NCBI GenBank assembly: GCA_024036415.1
Contig: JAMWET010003539.1
Span: 63,501 to 127,500 of the forward strand
Length of the DNA: 64,000 nt
Source: Prochilodus magdalenae
Lineage: Eukaryota > Chordata > Actinopteri > Characiformes > Prochilodontidae
Direction of reading: 5' to 3'
Positions 26,401 to 37,491 of the stretch are shown piece by piece. The notes under the pieces were generated by a model. That model searched no databases. It saw nothing but the letters and a program-made list of their open reading frames with translations, and was not told the origin of the DNA. Every line of letters begins with the position of its first letter. Position 1 is the first letter of the stretch. The position numbers and the translations under genes were made by a program.

Positions 26401-29293
26401 CTAAACAGATTAAAGTGAGCTGCAGGGAGAGAGATAAAATGGTAAGCAGCTTTTGAGCCTCCTGCTCACAGCTAGGAGGATGCACTTCATGCCAGCACCT
26501 AGGTCACAGGCGGCCTGTTCAATGCAAAAAAGGATGCAGTTACTGAGGAGGTCGTGACTAACCACAGTAAATTCATACTCGTCATCAGTGCAGGAACAAA
26601 GACAGGCCTAATGACGTGAATCTGGGCTACAGAAACGGCTCTGTAATGGCTGCTATTGGAAGCAGAAAGGTCAGCCTAGTTTTAAATCAGATGAAGACGA
26701 GCATTTTTAAGGGAAAGATTTTTTAGACATCACAGAGCACTTCCCCACAGTGTCAGGCGATCTACAACTAGCAGTTTTACACCAGTCTCACAAGCTTTAA
26801 CAAACAGGCACTGCAGATAAATTGCATGAATACAGTCTTGCTTGATGTGGGCATGCTTTAAAGGCCTCAATACCAGGACTGTCAGCACTCAAGCTGTTTG
26901 CAGAGCAAAAGGAACACCTCTCCACCAAACCAGCATCTCCTTATCTGCACCCATTAGTGACGTGCGGGCCTTAGGTAAACAGACCTGTTGTCAGGCAACC
27001 AAGTAGCATGTTGCGGCTAAAGTGGAACTGCTTTTCAGTGCAGAGCACAGACCTCAACCTCACAAACCCCAGAAAATGTCAAAGTATTCTAGATACAATC
27101 TATCAAGATGTTATCTGTAGGCATTTCTGAATTCAGGAAAAACTACACAGCAGTACTTAAAACAGTCAAGGCATCAGCAAATTAAAGTTTGACGGCAAGA
27201 TACACACATGTGGAACAATGTAAAATGCCAAGTCATTATTCTACAAAGGTATCTTGAGTTAGGATGAATTTTAAAATGTGTGGACTGCGCATGTTACATA
27301 AATGGTGCAGATCATTTTTCCGGCACATCACTTTCGCAACATCTGATATCCAATACAGCCATTATATCTCAACAATAATCAGCCCTGCTTCTGTTAAGAC
27401 ACAAGCTGGGTGCACCACATAACAAGCATTTATTAATAATGTAGAACACTGAAACATTTATGCTGGACTCTTGCAGCGGTCACATTTAATTCTGACACAC
27501 AGGTGGTGTTGCTCATATTAGAACAAACTGAGGGGGAACCAGAGTAGAACCGGTCTTTTCGCAGAAGATCCTTAGTAATTTAGGGTGCCGCCTCGAAACT
27601 GGATATCTGTATCAGTATTAAAGGTGCTGATTATAAGCCATAAAATTTGCTAAAATTAAACTGAAGGACGAACAGCAATAAAGTACCACAGCATCTTATC
27701 AGAAGGTCAGCGGTTGCCATATTGAAGAAGGGAGTGGACTTCTTTTTAGACTGAAAGCACAGTAATCAGTGGGCGGTCTTAAGGAACTGGAGATGTAGAA
27801 ACCATAAAAAATGGAGCAGACAGGGTTACAAAGGTCAAAACTCACTGGACGGTTATATACTATACTACTTGAGTGACAAGACTTAAACTCCAGATCAAGT
27901 AGGCAAAGCACAAATGCCCATGTGTCTATTTATTAAAAATGCCTTGGGACACTATGTAAAGCAAGCTCTGAAACACACTACACTATTGTGCTTTACTGGA
28001 ATAGAACTGTTTGCAATACAAATGGCGTGAACGATGAACACGAGAAACGCGTGCAAGGTTTGTCAAGTAGAGCTTGCCAGAAATTCATAAAGATTCTAAA
28101 GCTGGCAAAATTAGTAAACGAGTAAGGCTAAGCAAAGCCTTTTGCCTTCAACACAGCATGGGCCTTTATACTGCATTAGTTCATGATTTGCATTAGATCT
28201 ATGCGCTCTATGGGACATGTATGCCAAGTAGTATATGACTTGGATTTCCTCCACATCTGGCTCATTTCCTCAAATACTTATTAGACAGACATTATCTCAT
28301 TCTAGTGAACTGAATGTCACAAGTTTCTATTTTTAGGAAGATGTGTGCAGGTTTTGATCACATATGGAATTTTAAAACCATAGTATGAGAAATCTGAAGA
28401 ACATCCGTTCTTACCTATAAAAAAAAGGCTATTACTTGGCTTCAGTGTTGGCTGGTCTCATGAGTAATTAAGACTAGCTGTTGCACAAACTAAGCATCAA
28501 TTTCCAGGGAATTGCCTGCAACAATCAGGCCACCCATTTAGAAGAAAAATGTTTTTTCCTTCTTAAAGTTGCCACAATAAATCATTTAAATTCACCCCAG
28601 CACCACGATAATGTCAATGAGCTCAACAATTGAAACTACTGTTGGCCAAAGAATCTGTAATAGTAGTGATGGCTGAAATGTATATAATGTACAGGTTGTT
28701 AGTTCTGCATATTCCGATTTCTTAGGTCAAATTAAGCTGCAAAAAGGAACCTAAAACGGAATAAACACAATTAAACAGACTGTGACTTCAATCAGATGGA
28801 TACACTGTTTGGGAAGCTTCTCTAACCCATACAGATGCCCCTGGCACTTCACCAACCAGATGCTTGCTTTGGTGCAGAAGCTTCCCGGAGCTCCTGGGAC
28901 AGCAGTCGGTTAGAGACAGGCTGCCAACTGCAGATTCTGGTGTAGCGGGGTGGCAAGATGGAGGGCTTCTGAGACAGGAGGGTGTAAAATGATGAGCATG
29001 GATAGTGAGAACTGCTACATGAGGTGGTCATGCATCAAGAAGTGGCCTATTCAAACAGTGCAGCGAAGACATTTTAGTGCTTCCCATTCTAAATAAGCTT
29101 AGGTGTCTGAGGGAAGTGTAGTCACTGATCAACCATAACAGTACTTAAGCAATCTACAATATATTGTGACAAATCAAGTATTTAAAAGTGAGAAACATTA
29201 CAGAGTCTAGATACATAAAATAACCTAAATATTACATGAAAAAGTGCATATTGGTGCTACAATGCAGATTGCGATGACTTTGAAACAAGATTT

Positions 29294-29295
<2 letters not shown>

Positions 29296-29351
<56 letters not shown>
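29296..29351. repeat. (CA)n microsatellite
   Basis: A perfect run of about 28 CA units in intron 1. Confidence 0.98.
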
Positions 29352-29352
<1 letters not shown>

Positions 29353-29781
29353 GAAATGACTTTATATTCACTAAATACTTCATTAATGTCTCCTCTGGGT
29401 GTTTTAATCAGATTCGCTTACTGAAACACAGAGAAGTAGGAGAACTTAAGCCTGCATCATTATGCAGCTTTACAGATTCAACAAAAATGTACATTCATTT
29501 TATACTATATAGTTTAAATAATGGCACGAACAGTCACACAAAATCAGTCGTCACTGCAGGGGAAAAATATACTGCACAATGGTGAATATCTTCGAGACTC
29601 CTGACGGGAAAACACTGCTTCTGACCAGTCCATTCGCAACACTTCATCACATGCTCGGGTGAAAGAGCCCCCATGTGAAACTGATCAGCTACTCAAGCCA
29701 GCAATCATTTTCTCCATATGTGCCTCTGGGCTACAACATGCATATACAAAACATGTCTTTAGGATATCTTACCAAATTCTA

Positions 29782-29784
29782 AAA

Positions 29785-29815
<31 letters not shown>

Positions 29816-29816
29816 A
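29782..29816. repeat. (AAAT)n microsatellite
   Basis: About eight AAAT units in intron 1. Confidence 0.97.
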
Positions 29817-31377
29817 CTACCCATGCCAACTGGGTGGTCCTCGTAGTGGGTAACGCTTCCATAAACATTTCGCAACCATTCACAGGGCTAACGTGACTCA
29901 CTCTGTCCTCTCTTTCAGTCTGAGCAACCTGGGAGCTAAACATAGCTTTGTATCAATCTTAGTAAGCTAGCTAGCTAACCATCTATCTATCTACATGTGT
30001 GTTTGGTACATATGACATTTCGCCAACACTTGGTTTTGCATTCCCTGGATGTTCATCCAGCAGCAATACAGTGGATCACACTTCGCCATCACGTCACATA
30101 GCTGGATATGTTTTTAAAGCATCGCTGCTGTGCTGTATAAAACAACTTCCATATGTAGAACATGTTTCACCGAGGACAGCTTCGGTGACTGCACTCAGAT
30201 GACTATCTGTAACGGTAAAACCCTTAGCTTGAAGCCTGGAGGTGAACCTGCTCTACCTCCTTTCTCAGACGAACAGAGCACATCCTGCAGCAGCAACATG
30301 AGGAAATAGATTTTAACCATGATCTGTTTTGTTATCAATTTAAATATGCCAGAAAACTAAAAAGCTTGCAAATCCACCATCACTATCGGAGTTATCTGGA
30401 ACTGGAACTTCTGAATGATCTACACACTCCTTATCAGTAGTCTCGTACATTTACAGCTGCACAGGTCTGATTCTTCCCAAATGTCCCACATTTGTCTGAA
30501 GACTGTGTGCGCCGCCACAGCAATGAGCTTGTGCATAAGTAAGAGGTAACGCGAGACCAGTTGCTCTTTCACCATTTTTGTGAATGTAAATTTAAATGCA
30601 CACACGAATGTGTACATTAATAGGAACATGGAGTTTTAATCACATCCAAAACGGCATATTGTATGGAGTAAATTTAAAGAGACGTGTGGGGGATTTCTTT
30701 GGTTCTCCAAACCAGCCACTGATGGAGAATTAAGACTTTGTTCAACTGGAAATGTCAAATAATATCTCGCATACATTACATAGGGAAGGTATGTATTCTC
30801 CTCCTACATATAGCCCCATTCCAACCCACAGCAAAATGAATCAGGACTGTTAATGGTGAAACCAAAACTGGTATTGCAATTTAATCCCAGATAAGGACAA
30901 TAGTGGGCGTAAATGGCAGTCAGTCAGGAAAAGCCAGGACGCCCCACCTGAGCTCAACAGTGGACGTTCACATCATGAACAGGACGAACGGCTACAGCTT
31001 ACAACACAAACTGATAGATATGCAAAACACTGTAGACACTTCTGTTTCTTCAGACATGAAGGGTTTTATTACAGAGCTTGTCTCAGCTTTGCTACAGAAG
31101 CAGTCTCTAATCTGCTGTGAAGGTTTGACAATACATGCTGGAACATTGCTGTGAGGGTCTGACTGAGCAGTAGTGAGCTCAGGTACCCATGTGGTGAATT
31201 AGCAGTTCTGGAGCACGCAAAATAACATTCCACATGTACTGGAGGGAGCTCCATCTCTCCAGGGAATGAAGAAGGGGGTCTTTATACCCCTTTTGCTGAT
31301 CACGGCGACGTTCCACTGTGAGTGTCCCATACTATCAGCAAAGCATTTCTAAAGAAATTATACAAACCTTTGGATAC

Positions 31378-31426
31378 GCTAGATAGATGGACAGACAGAT
31401 GGATAGACAGACAGACAGAGAGAGAT
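31378..31426. repeat. Mixed GATA/GACA/GAGA microsatellite
   Basis: The sequence changes from agatagatgg through acagacag units to gagagagat. It lies about 95 bp inside intron 1 from the exon 1 donor. Confidence 0.85.
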
Positions 31427-31520
31427 CCCCAACGTTGCCACTTCTTAATTAGCGTCTTGTATTACTGCAGAACGAACACAAACCTATGCGGGACTGATGA
31501 AAGTAGTTAGGATTACTTAC

Positions 31521-31854
31521 CTAACTTCATCAGCGAAGCCAGCAGCACCCACAGGAATACCTCGAAGGGCTCCTTTAACCGTTTATAGTCGAAGGACAGG
31601 ACGGGGAAAGGCTTCTTGGTGTGGTTGGTCGCCGCTTCGTGTTTTGTGCTCTCGGGGCACTCGGGGTGTCCCCCGGCTTTACCATGGCTGGAGGACTGCT
31701 GCGTGGAACTGGCCTCTCCAAGGGGCAGCAAACAGAAGCCCACCACCGCCACGGACACCACTAACAGGGACACGGACACCATCCCGGACCGGCGCTGCTT
31801 CTCCACCGCAGGAGCATACTCCCTCCCGGGCAGTACGCGGCGGTGACACGGCAT
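31521..31854 (-). CDS. slc9a1: Na+/H+ exchanger 1 (NHE1-like), first coding exon
   Basis: This exon encodes residues 1-111 plus one base of codon 112 and ends at donor GTAAGT (31515-31520). The start ATG (31852-31854) has A at -3 and is the first one in frame. The N-terminus shows a basic stretch, a hydrophobic segment at residues 25-48 (signal-anchor-like, as in NHE1), then a hydrophilic Ser/His-rich extracellular segment with a glycosylation sequon Asn77-His-Thr, where human NHE1 also has Asn-His-Ser. It ends FPVLSFDYKRLKEPFEVFLW and LLASLMKLG, matching the FPVLGIDY...PFEISLWILLACLMKIG pattern of human NHE1. The extracellular segment is the least conserved part of the family, and the match there is in layout only. 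NHE1 exports H+ for Na+ at the plasma membrane to set cell pH and volume. An alternative internal start at Met25 is possible but less likely. Confidence 0.92.
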
Positions 31855-31928
31855 GCTGGAAGACGGTTCAAAATCCCCTTTCTCCGAGTATTAGTTGTCG
31901 TAATTAATGAAAGATAAGCTAAGATGAG

Positions 31929-31982
31929 CTAGAAACACAACAACGTTACTCCAGCCGTCATCACCATCACCACCTTCATCAT
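31929..31982 (-). other. Upstream ORF in the slc9a1 leader (17 codons)
   Basis: A short frame begins at ATG 31980-31982, encodes MMKVVMVMTAGVTLLCF and stops at TAG 31929-31931, 74 bases before the main start codon. It is in the predicted leader unless the leader is spliced across it. Such uORFs commonly reduce translation of the main frame, but an effect here is only inferred. Confidence 0.4.
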
Positions 31983-32558
31983 CTCTCCGCGTCCCTTCCT
32001 TCGGCTGAGGGGACGGAGCTTCTACTTCCTAGCCTCGTCACGCGGCGCAAATGAGGCGGCTTAGCTTAGCTTAGCTTAGCTCCCAGGCTAATTTATAGAC
32101 AGCACACGCCCTTGACAGGTATGTTAGCCGGCGTTAGCTGCTGCACACCAAGCGGAGAATGGGGGAAGCGAACATTTTATCCTAGCCTAGCCTAGCCACG
32201 GCCGAGAAGGAGGAAAAAGAAGTTTACTTACGTTACTTCCCCATCTTATCTGTCACGGAACTTTCCCCCTCAGTATATAAACTCGAGTCAGGCCAGATTC
32301 TGGCGACTCCTGAGGGGTAACATGTATGTTAAGCGAACAGCAATGTATAAAGTTTGTGGATAGGTGAAGTTTTTCCGAGCCCCGGGGGGCGGGTGTGTCA
32401 TAGCTCGAGACCGGGAAGGTGCAGGCTGGAGCCGGCACAAGGTGAGGATGTGCTCGGCCTGCCGTTTACAGTAATGCTGACAGGCTAACGGCTTTAGCTG
32501 GAGCAACGGAAAAAACGGACGAAAGACTTGAATTTGGGCGAACGTTCCAGAAAGCCCC

Positions 32559-32567
32559 CTTTTTATA
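32559..32567 (-). promoter_or_regulatory. slc9a1: TATA box candidate (TATAAAAAG)
   Basis: On the minus strand this reads TATAAAAAG inside a GC-rich stretch, about 705 bp upstream of the slc9a1 start codon and correctly oriented for it. A transcription start would be expected about 30 bp downstream, near 32530. Confidence 0.55.
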
Positions 32568-32598
32568 GTGCCTGACGCAGAACGCGCGCGAGGCGAAC

Positions 32599-32603
32599 AT
32601 TGG
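32599..32603 (-). promoter_or_regulatory. slc9a1: CCAAT box candidate
   Basis: CCAAT is on the minus strand, 32 bp upstream of the TATA candidate, a usual spacing for an NF-Y site in a vertebrate promoter. Confidence 0.4.
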
Positions 32604-32667
32604 ATTTGAATTTAGCGCGAGAGGACGGGCGTGCCGTCCCGCGAGCTCAGAAGGAAAATCACACTAC

Positions 32668-32695
32668 TATTAATAATAATAATAATAATAATAAT
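32668..32695. repeat. (TAA)n microsatellite
   Basis: About nine TAA units just upstream of the predicted promoter. Confidence 0.95.
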
Positions 32696-33253
32696 GCAAT
32701 AAAACACTGAAATAAATAAAAACTGTCCGTTTCCTCTGCGGCTTCTTCGCGGGACGGTCAGCAGCGATGCGGCGGTTACCGGGACTCGCTCATGCGAATT
32801 GCTCTCGCGGGATGCTGATTAAATAGAAGCTCTGAAACACACCCTTTTGGAAAGCTTTTGGAAACGGGAGGAGAGAAAGTGAGTGAGGGAAAGAGACATG
32901 CGAGAGAGGGAGCCCCCCTTCCCCCCTTTTTGAACCCCGCGCGCCATCCAGTGGCAGGGAGTGTCTCGATGACCTTGCCTTGAATGGTGCAATTCAAAGG
33001 GCAACCACAGTACAGGCTCAGGCCTTTATGGGGTGTCCCCAGTCCCAATCCTGCAGCCCCACAGTGTGCTCTCTTGATCTGAGTATGTGGTTGGGTTTGC
33101 TAAGTAGTGCACTTATACTTTATATATGTCTGTGTATGGATCTCTTGAGGTATCAGCGCTGGCCCTTGTTCGGGAGGGTCTGAGCTCATAGCGAGTTTTA
33201 GGCTCTAGCCTTACTGTACTAGCTAGGAAACATTATCCAACAGAACGCTACCA

Positions 33254-33300
33254 CAGTTGTAAGTCGCTCTGGATAAGAGTGTCAGCTCAGAAATGCCTGT
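33254..33300 (+). repeat. tRNA-derived SINE, tail only
   Basis: The sequence gtaagtcgctctggataaga followed by gtgtcagct is the conserved tail of a common teleost tRNA-derived SINE. The same tail ends the fuller copy at 55017-55246. No A or B box was seen upstream, so this is a 5'-truncated copy. Confidence 0.7.
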
Positions 33301-33321
33301 CCTGGTCCATTTTCACCACGC

Positions 33322-33464
33322 AAAGAAAAAAGGCCATATACTATCTCATAATCATGACTTACTATCTCAAAAATATAATTTACAATCTCATAATTATGAC
33401 TGACTAACTCAAAATTATGACTTACTATCTCATAATCATGACTTCCCATATGGCCTTTTTCTTT
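33322..33464. repeat. Hairpin element enclosing a 21-bp tandem repeat
   Basis: Inverted arms at 33322-33339 and 33448-33464 (aaggccatat against atatggcctt, with A/T-rich outer parts) enclose five 21-bp units starting at 33339, each like tactatctcataatcatgac plus t. Very similar tandem words are common in fish genomes. The arms give it the look of a small palindromic MITE-like element, but no target-site duplication was established. Confidence 0.6.
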
Positions 33465-34170
33465 AAGGGGCAGAAATGGGCGTCCATAAATAAAGCTCAT
33501 CCCAATATTGTATAAGTGAAAGGGCTCTCGTCATCAGCTCGACTGTACAAAGCTCAGAACATAGATTTACAGAACATCTCAGAAGAGAATTGGTCTTATG
33601 ATGCTGAACACCCTAGATTAGATCTCCTACCCTGAGCAGCTAAATGAATGCCCAGCATGGTCATGATGGTTCACCAGCACACCAGCTTCAAAACACAACA
33701 TATGCTGGTATGGCTGGCAGCGGTACTCTGGTTTTGCTGGTGATCAGCCATGCTGGAACGCATAGGATCTTAATCTACCTTAAATGGATGGATTAATAAA
33801 ATTTGAGATGAAGATTAAACTTTGGAAGCTCCTGAATTCTTGAAGCATAGTGTTTGAACCATTTACATGAACCAGTTATGTCATTAGCACAGCATCAAGT
33901 AGTCTAGTAGTGGTAAGTCAGAGATAGTGGACATTAGATACACACTTGGTGCTTCTATTTATTGGCCACTTTATTAGAAACCTTTGCTATGGAAGTTCAC
34001 TGCAATGGTTTTCGAAATTCTGGTCAAACTTCCGGTTACTGAGAATACTTAAATGAGTACTATTAAGGATCAATGGCAGTAAGTGAGTGCAGATGGTGAT
34101 TAGCCATTTGGCTAACTCTGGCACATGTACATTATAAAATAATGATGTTGATTAATGTGTAGACGTAGAA

Positions 34171-35455
34171 GATGACCTGATCTCCAAAAGGTCATCTCTT
34201 TTATCGGGATTTGTGTATTATTTCTTTTGGATGCCGCAGGACATTTGAGCTTAGACCTTTTTTAGCTTGTCAGCACTATGGCTTGTTTACAGTCAGCATT
34301 AGTACAGCCCAGGTGATGCAAATTTCCCAGTTTTATAAACACTCTGACTCCTCGTCCCAACAATCAGGCTCCTCTAAGCAGCCGCCCAGCCCTCTGAACG
34401 TTAATATACCTGATGCCTACAAAGCAGGAATGGCTATAAGGAGATATCAGAATGTATTCCGGGGCCTGGTTCCTCAGTTCCTAGTGTAATGTAAAAATAG
34501 TACGTGGAGGTCAAGCTGAGCCCTGGGAGACCAAGAGAACCTCGGAGAGACCTGCTCATATGAATGCTAGGATGGTAAATAAAGCCCCCTCTTTGACTGC
34601 CAAAGGAAGATCTAGCAGACTCTGGAGTGGGTGGTCACCTGCACACATGTGACTTCCATGGACGAGCCATCAGAAGAAAACCTTTCCTACATCCTCACCC
34701 CAAAATCCAGCATTAGAAGCTTTCCAAGGAACACCTAAACAAGCCTGATCTGTTTTGGAAACAGGTCCTGTGGACTGGTGAAGTTAAAATGGAACCGTTA
34801 GGCCACCATGAGCAACGCTATGTTTGGAGAATAAAGGGAGCAGAATGTCTCTCCAAGTGTCAAGCATTGGGGTGCAGGTATCATGCTTTGGGCCTGCATT
34901 GGAGCCAGTGGCACAAAGAACATTCTCTGGTAAAGGGAAGAATGGAATCAATCCATACCAGCAAATGCTGGAAGCTAACATCACACCGTCCGTAAGAAAG
35001 CTGGAGATGAAAAGAGGATAATGATCCTAAACACACCCCAAAATTCACAACTCACCATCTCAAGCGGCAGCTACAGGTTTAGCCATGGCCCTCACAGACC
35101 CTCCACCTAAACATCCCTGGGAATCAGTTGATAGACTCCAAAAGAGCACCACATGTAAGAAGGCCCGGGAATCACATAGAGCTAAAAGCCTTCAGGGGAC
35201 AAAAACCCCCAAACAGGAACGGAAAGACTAGCAGCTACAAAAGGCTTTTACCTGTTGCCCCTAGGGGGCGTTACTATGTACCTACCATGCAGGGTGACCT
35301 TTTCCTTTGAAAGATGGAAATGTAGCTTTGCCTTAAACTTAAAATTATTCATCTTTAACTTTAGCCTTTTGGAGATCAGGTCACCTATTACCACTATTAC
35401 AGCTATTCACAGACACAGCAGGGGCGACCAGACTTTTGCAGGGCACTGTATATAC
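34171..35455 (+). pseudogene. Decayed full-length Tc1-like transposon
   Basis: Subterminal inverted repeats match exactly for 19 bp (tgacctgatctccaaaagg at 34173-34191 and its complement at 35365-35383). Between them the plus strand follows a common fish Tc1-like transposase from the N-terminal region (tacaaagcagg...gctataag, about 34418-34442) to the C-terminus. Recognisable pieces are FWKQVLWTGEVKMEPLGHHE near 34755-34810 (Gly replaces the first catalytic Asp), YVWRIKGAECLSK, and the aatgatcctaaacacacccc region near 35020. Several frameshifts, stops and deletions mean no protein is made. The right end near cagacttttgcagggcactg (about 35429-35448) fits the usual terminal sequence, and the left terminus is too decayed to place. 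A second TIR-like start follows directly at about 35457 (cagtcctaggtaaaagtttg). Confidence 0.85.
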
Positions 35456-35847
35456 AGTCCTAGGTAAAAGTTTGGGTTTGGGCAAATGGATATTTAAGTT
35501 TGATCTTGTTTTCACCTAGAAGATGAACAGCATGGCATTTGATTTGGAACGATGGCAATAGGTGTAGGGTACAGTGGGTGTAGGTAACGACACTCGCTGG
35601 TCTCCAAAAGGACGGGGGGACCTTTCTCCATGGTCCTCGGTCAACTGTCCAAACTAAATTCAGCCAAGAGCAGCTTTGTGCTGAGGAATTGGCCAATGAG
35701 GAAGGCAGAGAATGGCCAACACAAGCTGGGCATCAGCAGATGGTGGTCCTACAAAGAAGGTGGGGGTGGGGGGGGGGGTCTATTAAAGGGTCCAGGCCTT
35801 ATAATCTTAAACAGTCTTCAAAATGATGCTGCAGGTGTGTTTCATGG

Positions 35848-36213
35848 TTAGCATTCATTCATTCATTCATTCATTCATTCACTCATTCATTCAGTCATTC
35901 TCAATTCATTCATTCATTCATTCATTCATTCATTTATTCATTCATTCATTCATTCATTCATTCTCAATTCATTCATTCATTCATTCATTCATTCATTCTC
36001 AATTCATTCATTCATTCATTCTCAATTCATTCATTCATTCATTCATTCATTCATTCATTCATTCTCCATTAATTTATTCATTCATTCATTCATCTGTTTG
36101 TTCGTTCGTTCGTTCATTCTCCATTCATTCATTCATTCATTCCCTATTCGTTCATTCACTCATTCATTCATTCATTCATTCTCCATTCATTCATTCATTC
36201 ATTCATTCATCTT
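35848..36213. repeat. (ATTC)n microsatellite, about 365 bp
   Basis: A long imperfect ATTC array with interruptions reading tctcaattc and tctccattc. The repeated Ile-His-Ser-Phe open frame across it is an artefact. It runs directly into the dispersed repeat at 36206, whose end is itself ATTCATTC-rich. Confidence 0.97.
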
Positions 36214-36480
36214 CTGAGCTGCTTAAGCCTCTAAGTGACGGAGGGTGCTGGAGCACATCTCAGCCCTCTTTGGGTAGAAGTCAGGAAACACCCTGGACAG
36301 ACCACCACTTCACAGGGCAGACACACCTAGCGTCTCCCGTTCACCTGTCCGCATGTCTTTGAACTGGGGGAGGAAACCGGAACACCCGGAGGAGCACACC
36401 CACACAGACACAGAGAGAACCCCGGACACCCCAGCCAGAAACTGAACCAAGACCCTTCTTGCTGTGAAGGGTTCCCACCC
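36206..36480 (-). repeat. Teleost dispersed repeat (ggaggaaaccgg family)
   Basis: The stretch contains in order caccctggacag, a cacagggca motif, catgtctttgaactggggga, ggaaaccggaacacccggag and cttcttgctgtgaagg. This is the order seen in a very abundant dispersed repeat of fish genomes, read here in the orientation that puts its ATTC-type tail at the left. I recognise the repeat but do not assign it to a named superfamily. Confidence 0.7.
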
Positions 36481-37200
36481 CCGCTGCAGCCCACCCCCCC
36501 TGCAGCCCACCCCCCCTGGAGCCCACTCCTTTCCCAGTGTTGCTATATTTTCTTTCCCCACAGTTTCCCTGCATGATCCCTGTCAGTGACGGAATAGTCG
36601 CATTCCATCTTTTTTATCCTTCACGTTCGGCTCAAGGCCACCGAATCAGACCGATCGAAAGCTGCAGTGCAGCTTGGATCCCGGCCACGGCTATGCATTC
36701 AAACCTTCCTTCTGCTATCTGATGTGATTAAGTGCTATTTTAAGATCCTGTGCTCCACCGAAAGGACTCAGGCCTGCTGACCGATATCCTCTCGCTCCCA
36801 GAGAGAGCCGTGTACTCCTAGAGAGGTGGACACACACGTCAGCACACGAGAGATTTAATGGTGAGAGACTCGGAATGTAGGCCTCCGTCAGAATGATACG
36901 TTCTGACTGTACGGTGTTGGGTCATTCCAGATGACATGGTCATCCCCCAAGCACATAGGTCACTCTTGTTGAACAAAGGAGCGGCTGCTTGTTTGGTCAA
37001 GCCTGGAAAATGAGGCTAAATCCTTGATGCAGGTTTGGAATCTGATTGTTATGGATTGTTAGAAGTGACTGGATGTCATTGTTGCTTTACAAACACGATT
37101 CAGTTTCCTTACATGACGGTATTCCTCAAAGAGCCCAGCTGCTGGCCATGAAGCACAATGTGGTCAGTGTACTGTGGATAATGCTGACGCTCTTCTCCAG
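36480..37200. other. Intergenic, nothing recognised
   Basis: A C-rich patch occurs at 36480-36520. Otherwise it is unique sequence without a supported gene or known repeat. Confidence 0.6.
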
Positions 37201-37204
37201 AGTC

Positions 37205-37365
37205 ACGTACCGGGTTTACCATATTACAGGTGGGTCAATGTAGGGTTAGGAGTCTTGCCCAAGGACTCTTATTGGTGTAGCACAGTGTAGTCACCCAGAC
37301 CAGGAATCGAACCCCAGTCTCCTACATGGTATGGTAGCTCAACAACACGTGGTGTTATCCGTTGT
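37205..37365 (-). repeat. tRNA-derived SINE (minus strand)
   Basis: On the minus strand this reads ggataacaccacgtg...gagactggggttcgattcctggtctgggtgac...caataagagtccttgggcaagactcctaac, closely matching the plus-strand SINE at 55017-55246. The B-box-like GGTTCGATTCC is at 37303-37313 (complement). The A-box end is degraded. Confidence 0.75.
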
Positions 37366-37491
37366 TTTGCATACTAAGCCTTTACTTCCTGTTTATTTGA
37401 AGGATTACCTAGGGCTAATGCTAATAACAGACTAATGCTAACACCGGTAGAGGCCGATTAGAATCAGGTAGCCCACCTGAGGGTAGGGTGG

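Larger units (their letters stand above)
31855..32800 (-). promoter_or_regulatory. slc9a1: slc9a1 5' leader and CpG-rich promoter region
   Basis: This stretch upstream of the start codon is markedly richer in CpG than the intron and intergenic DNA on either side, as expected for a vertebrate promoter. It holds four ttagc units at about 32060-32079, a short uORF, a strong minus-strand donor-like GTAAGT at 32226-32231, a TATA motif and a CCAAT motif. A (TAA)n tract lies upstream at 32668-32695. The transcript start is predicted near 32530 from the TATA position. If the donor-like site is used, part of the leader would be spliced. No experimental support is available. Confidence 0.65.
32800..34170. 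other. Intergenic sequence with small repeat pieces
   Basis: No gene was recognised. The stretch contains a SINE tail (33254-33300), a 21-bp tandem repeat in a hairpin (33322-33464), a sequence at 33657-33760 rich in ccagcat/gctggt words known from fish repeats, and ttggccactttattagaaac at 33957-33977, a motif also present in the arrays near 56.7 kb on the other strand. Confidence 0.6.

Noticed and set aside
31497..31907. 136-codon plus-strand frame
   Set aside because: It is the antisense shadow of slc9a1 exon 1 in GC-rich sequence.
35823..36362. 179-codon frame of Ile-His-Ser-Phe repeats
   Set aside because: It is the translation of the (ATTC)n microsatellite.
37303..37313. tRNA gene suggested by the GGTTCGATTCC box
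   Set aside because: No cloverleaf or matching acceptor stem is present. The box belongs to a tRNA-derived SINE, as do those at 50789 and 55085.
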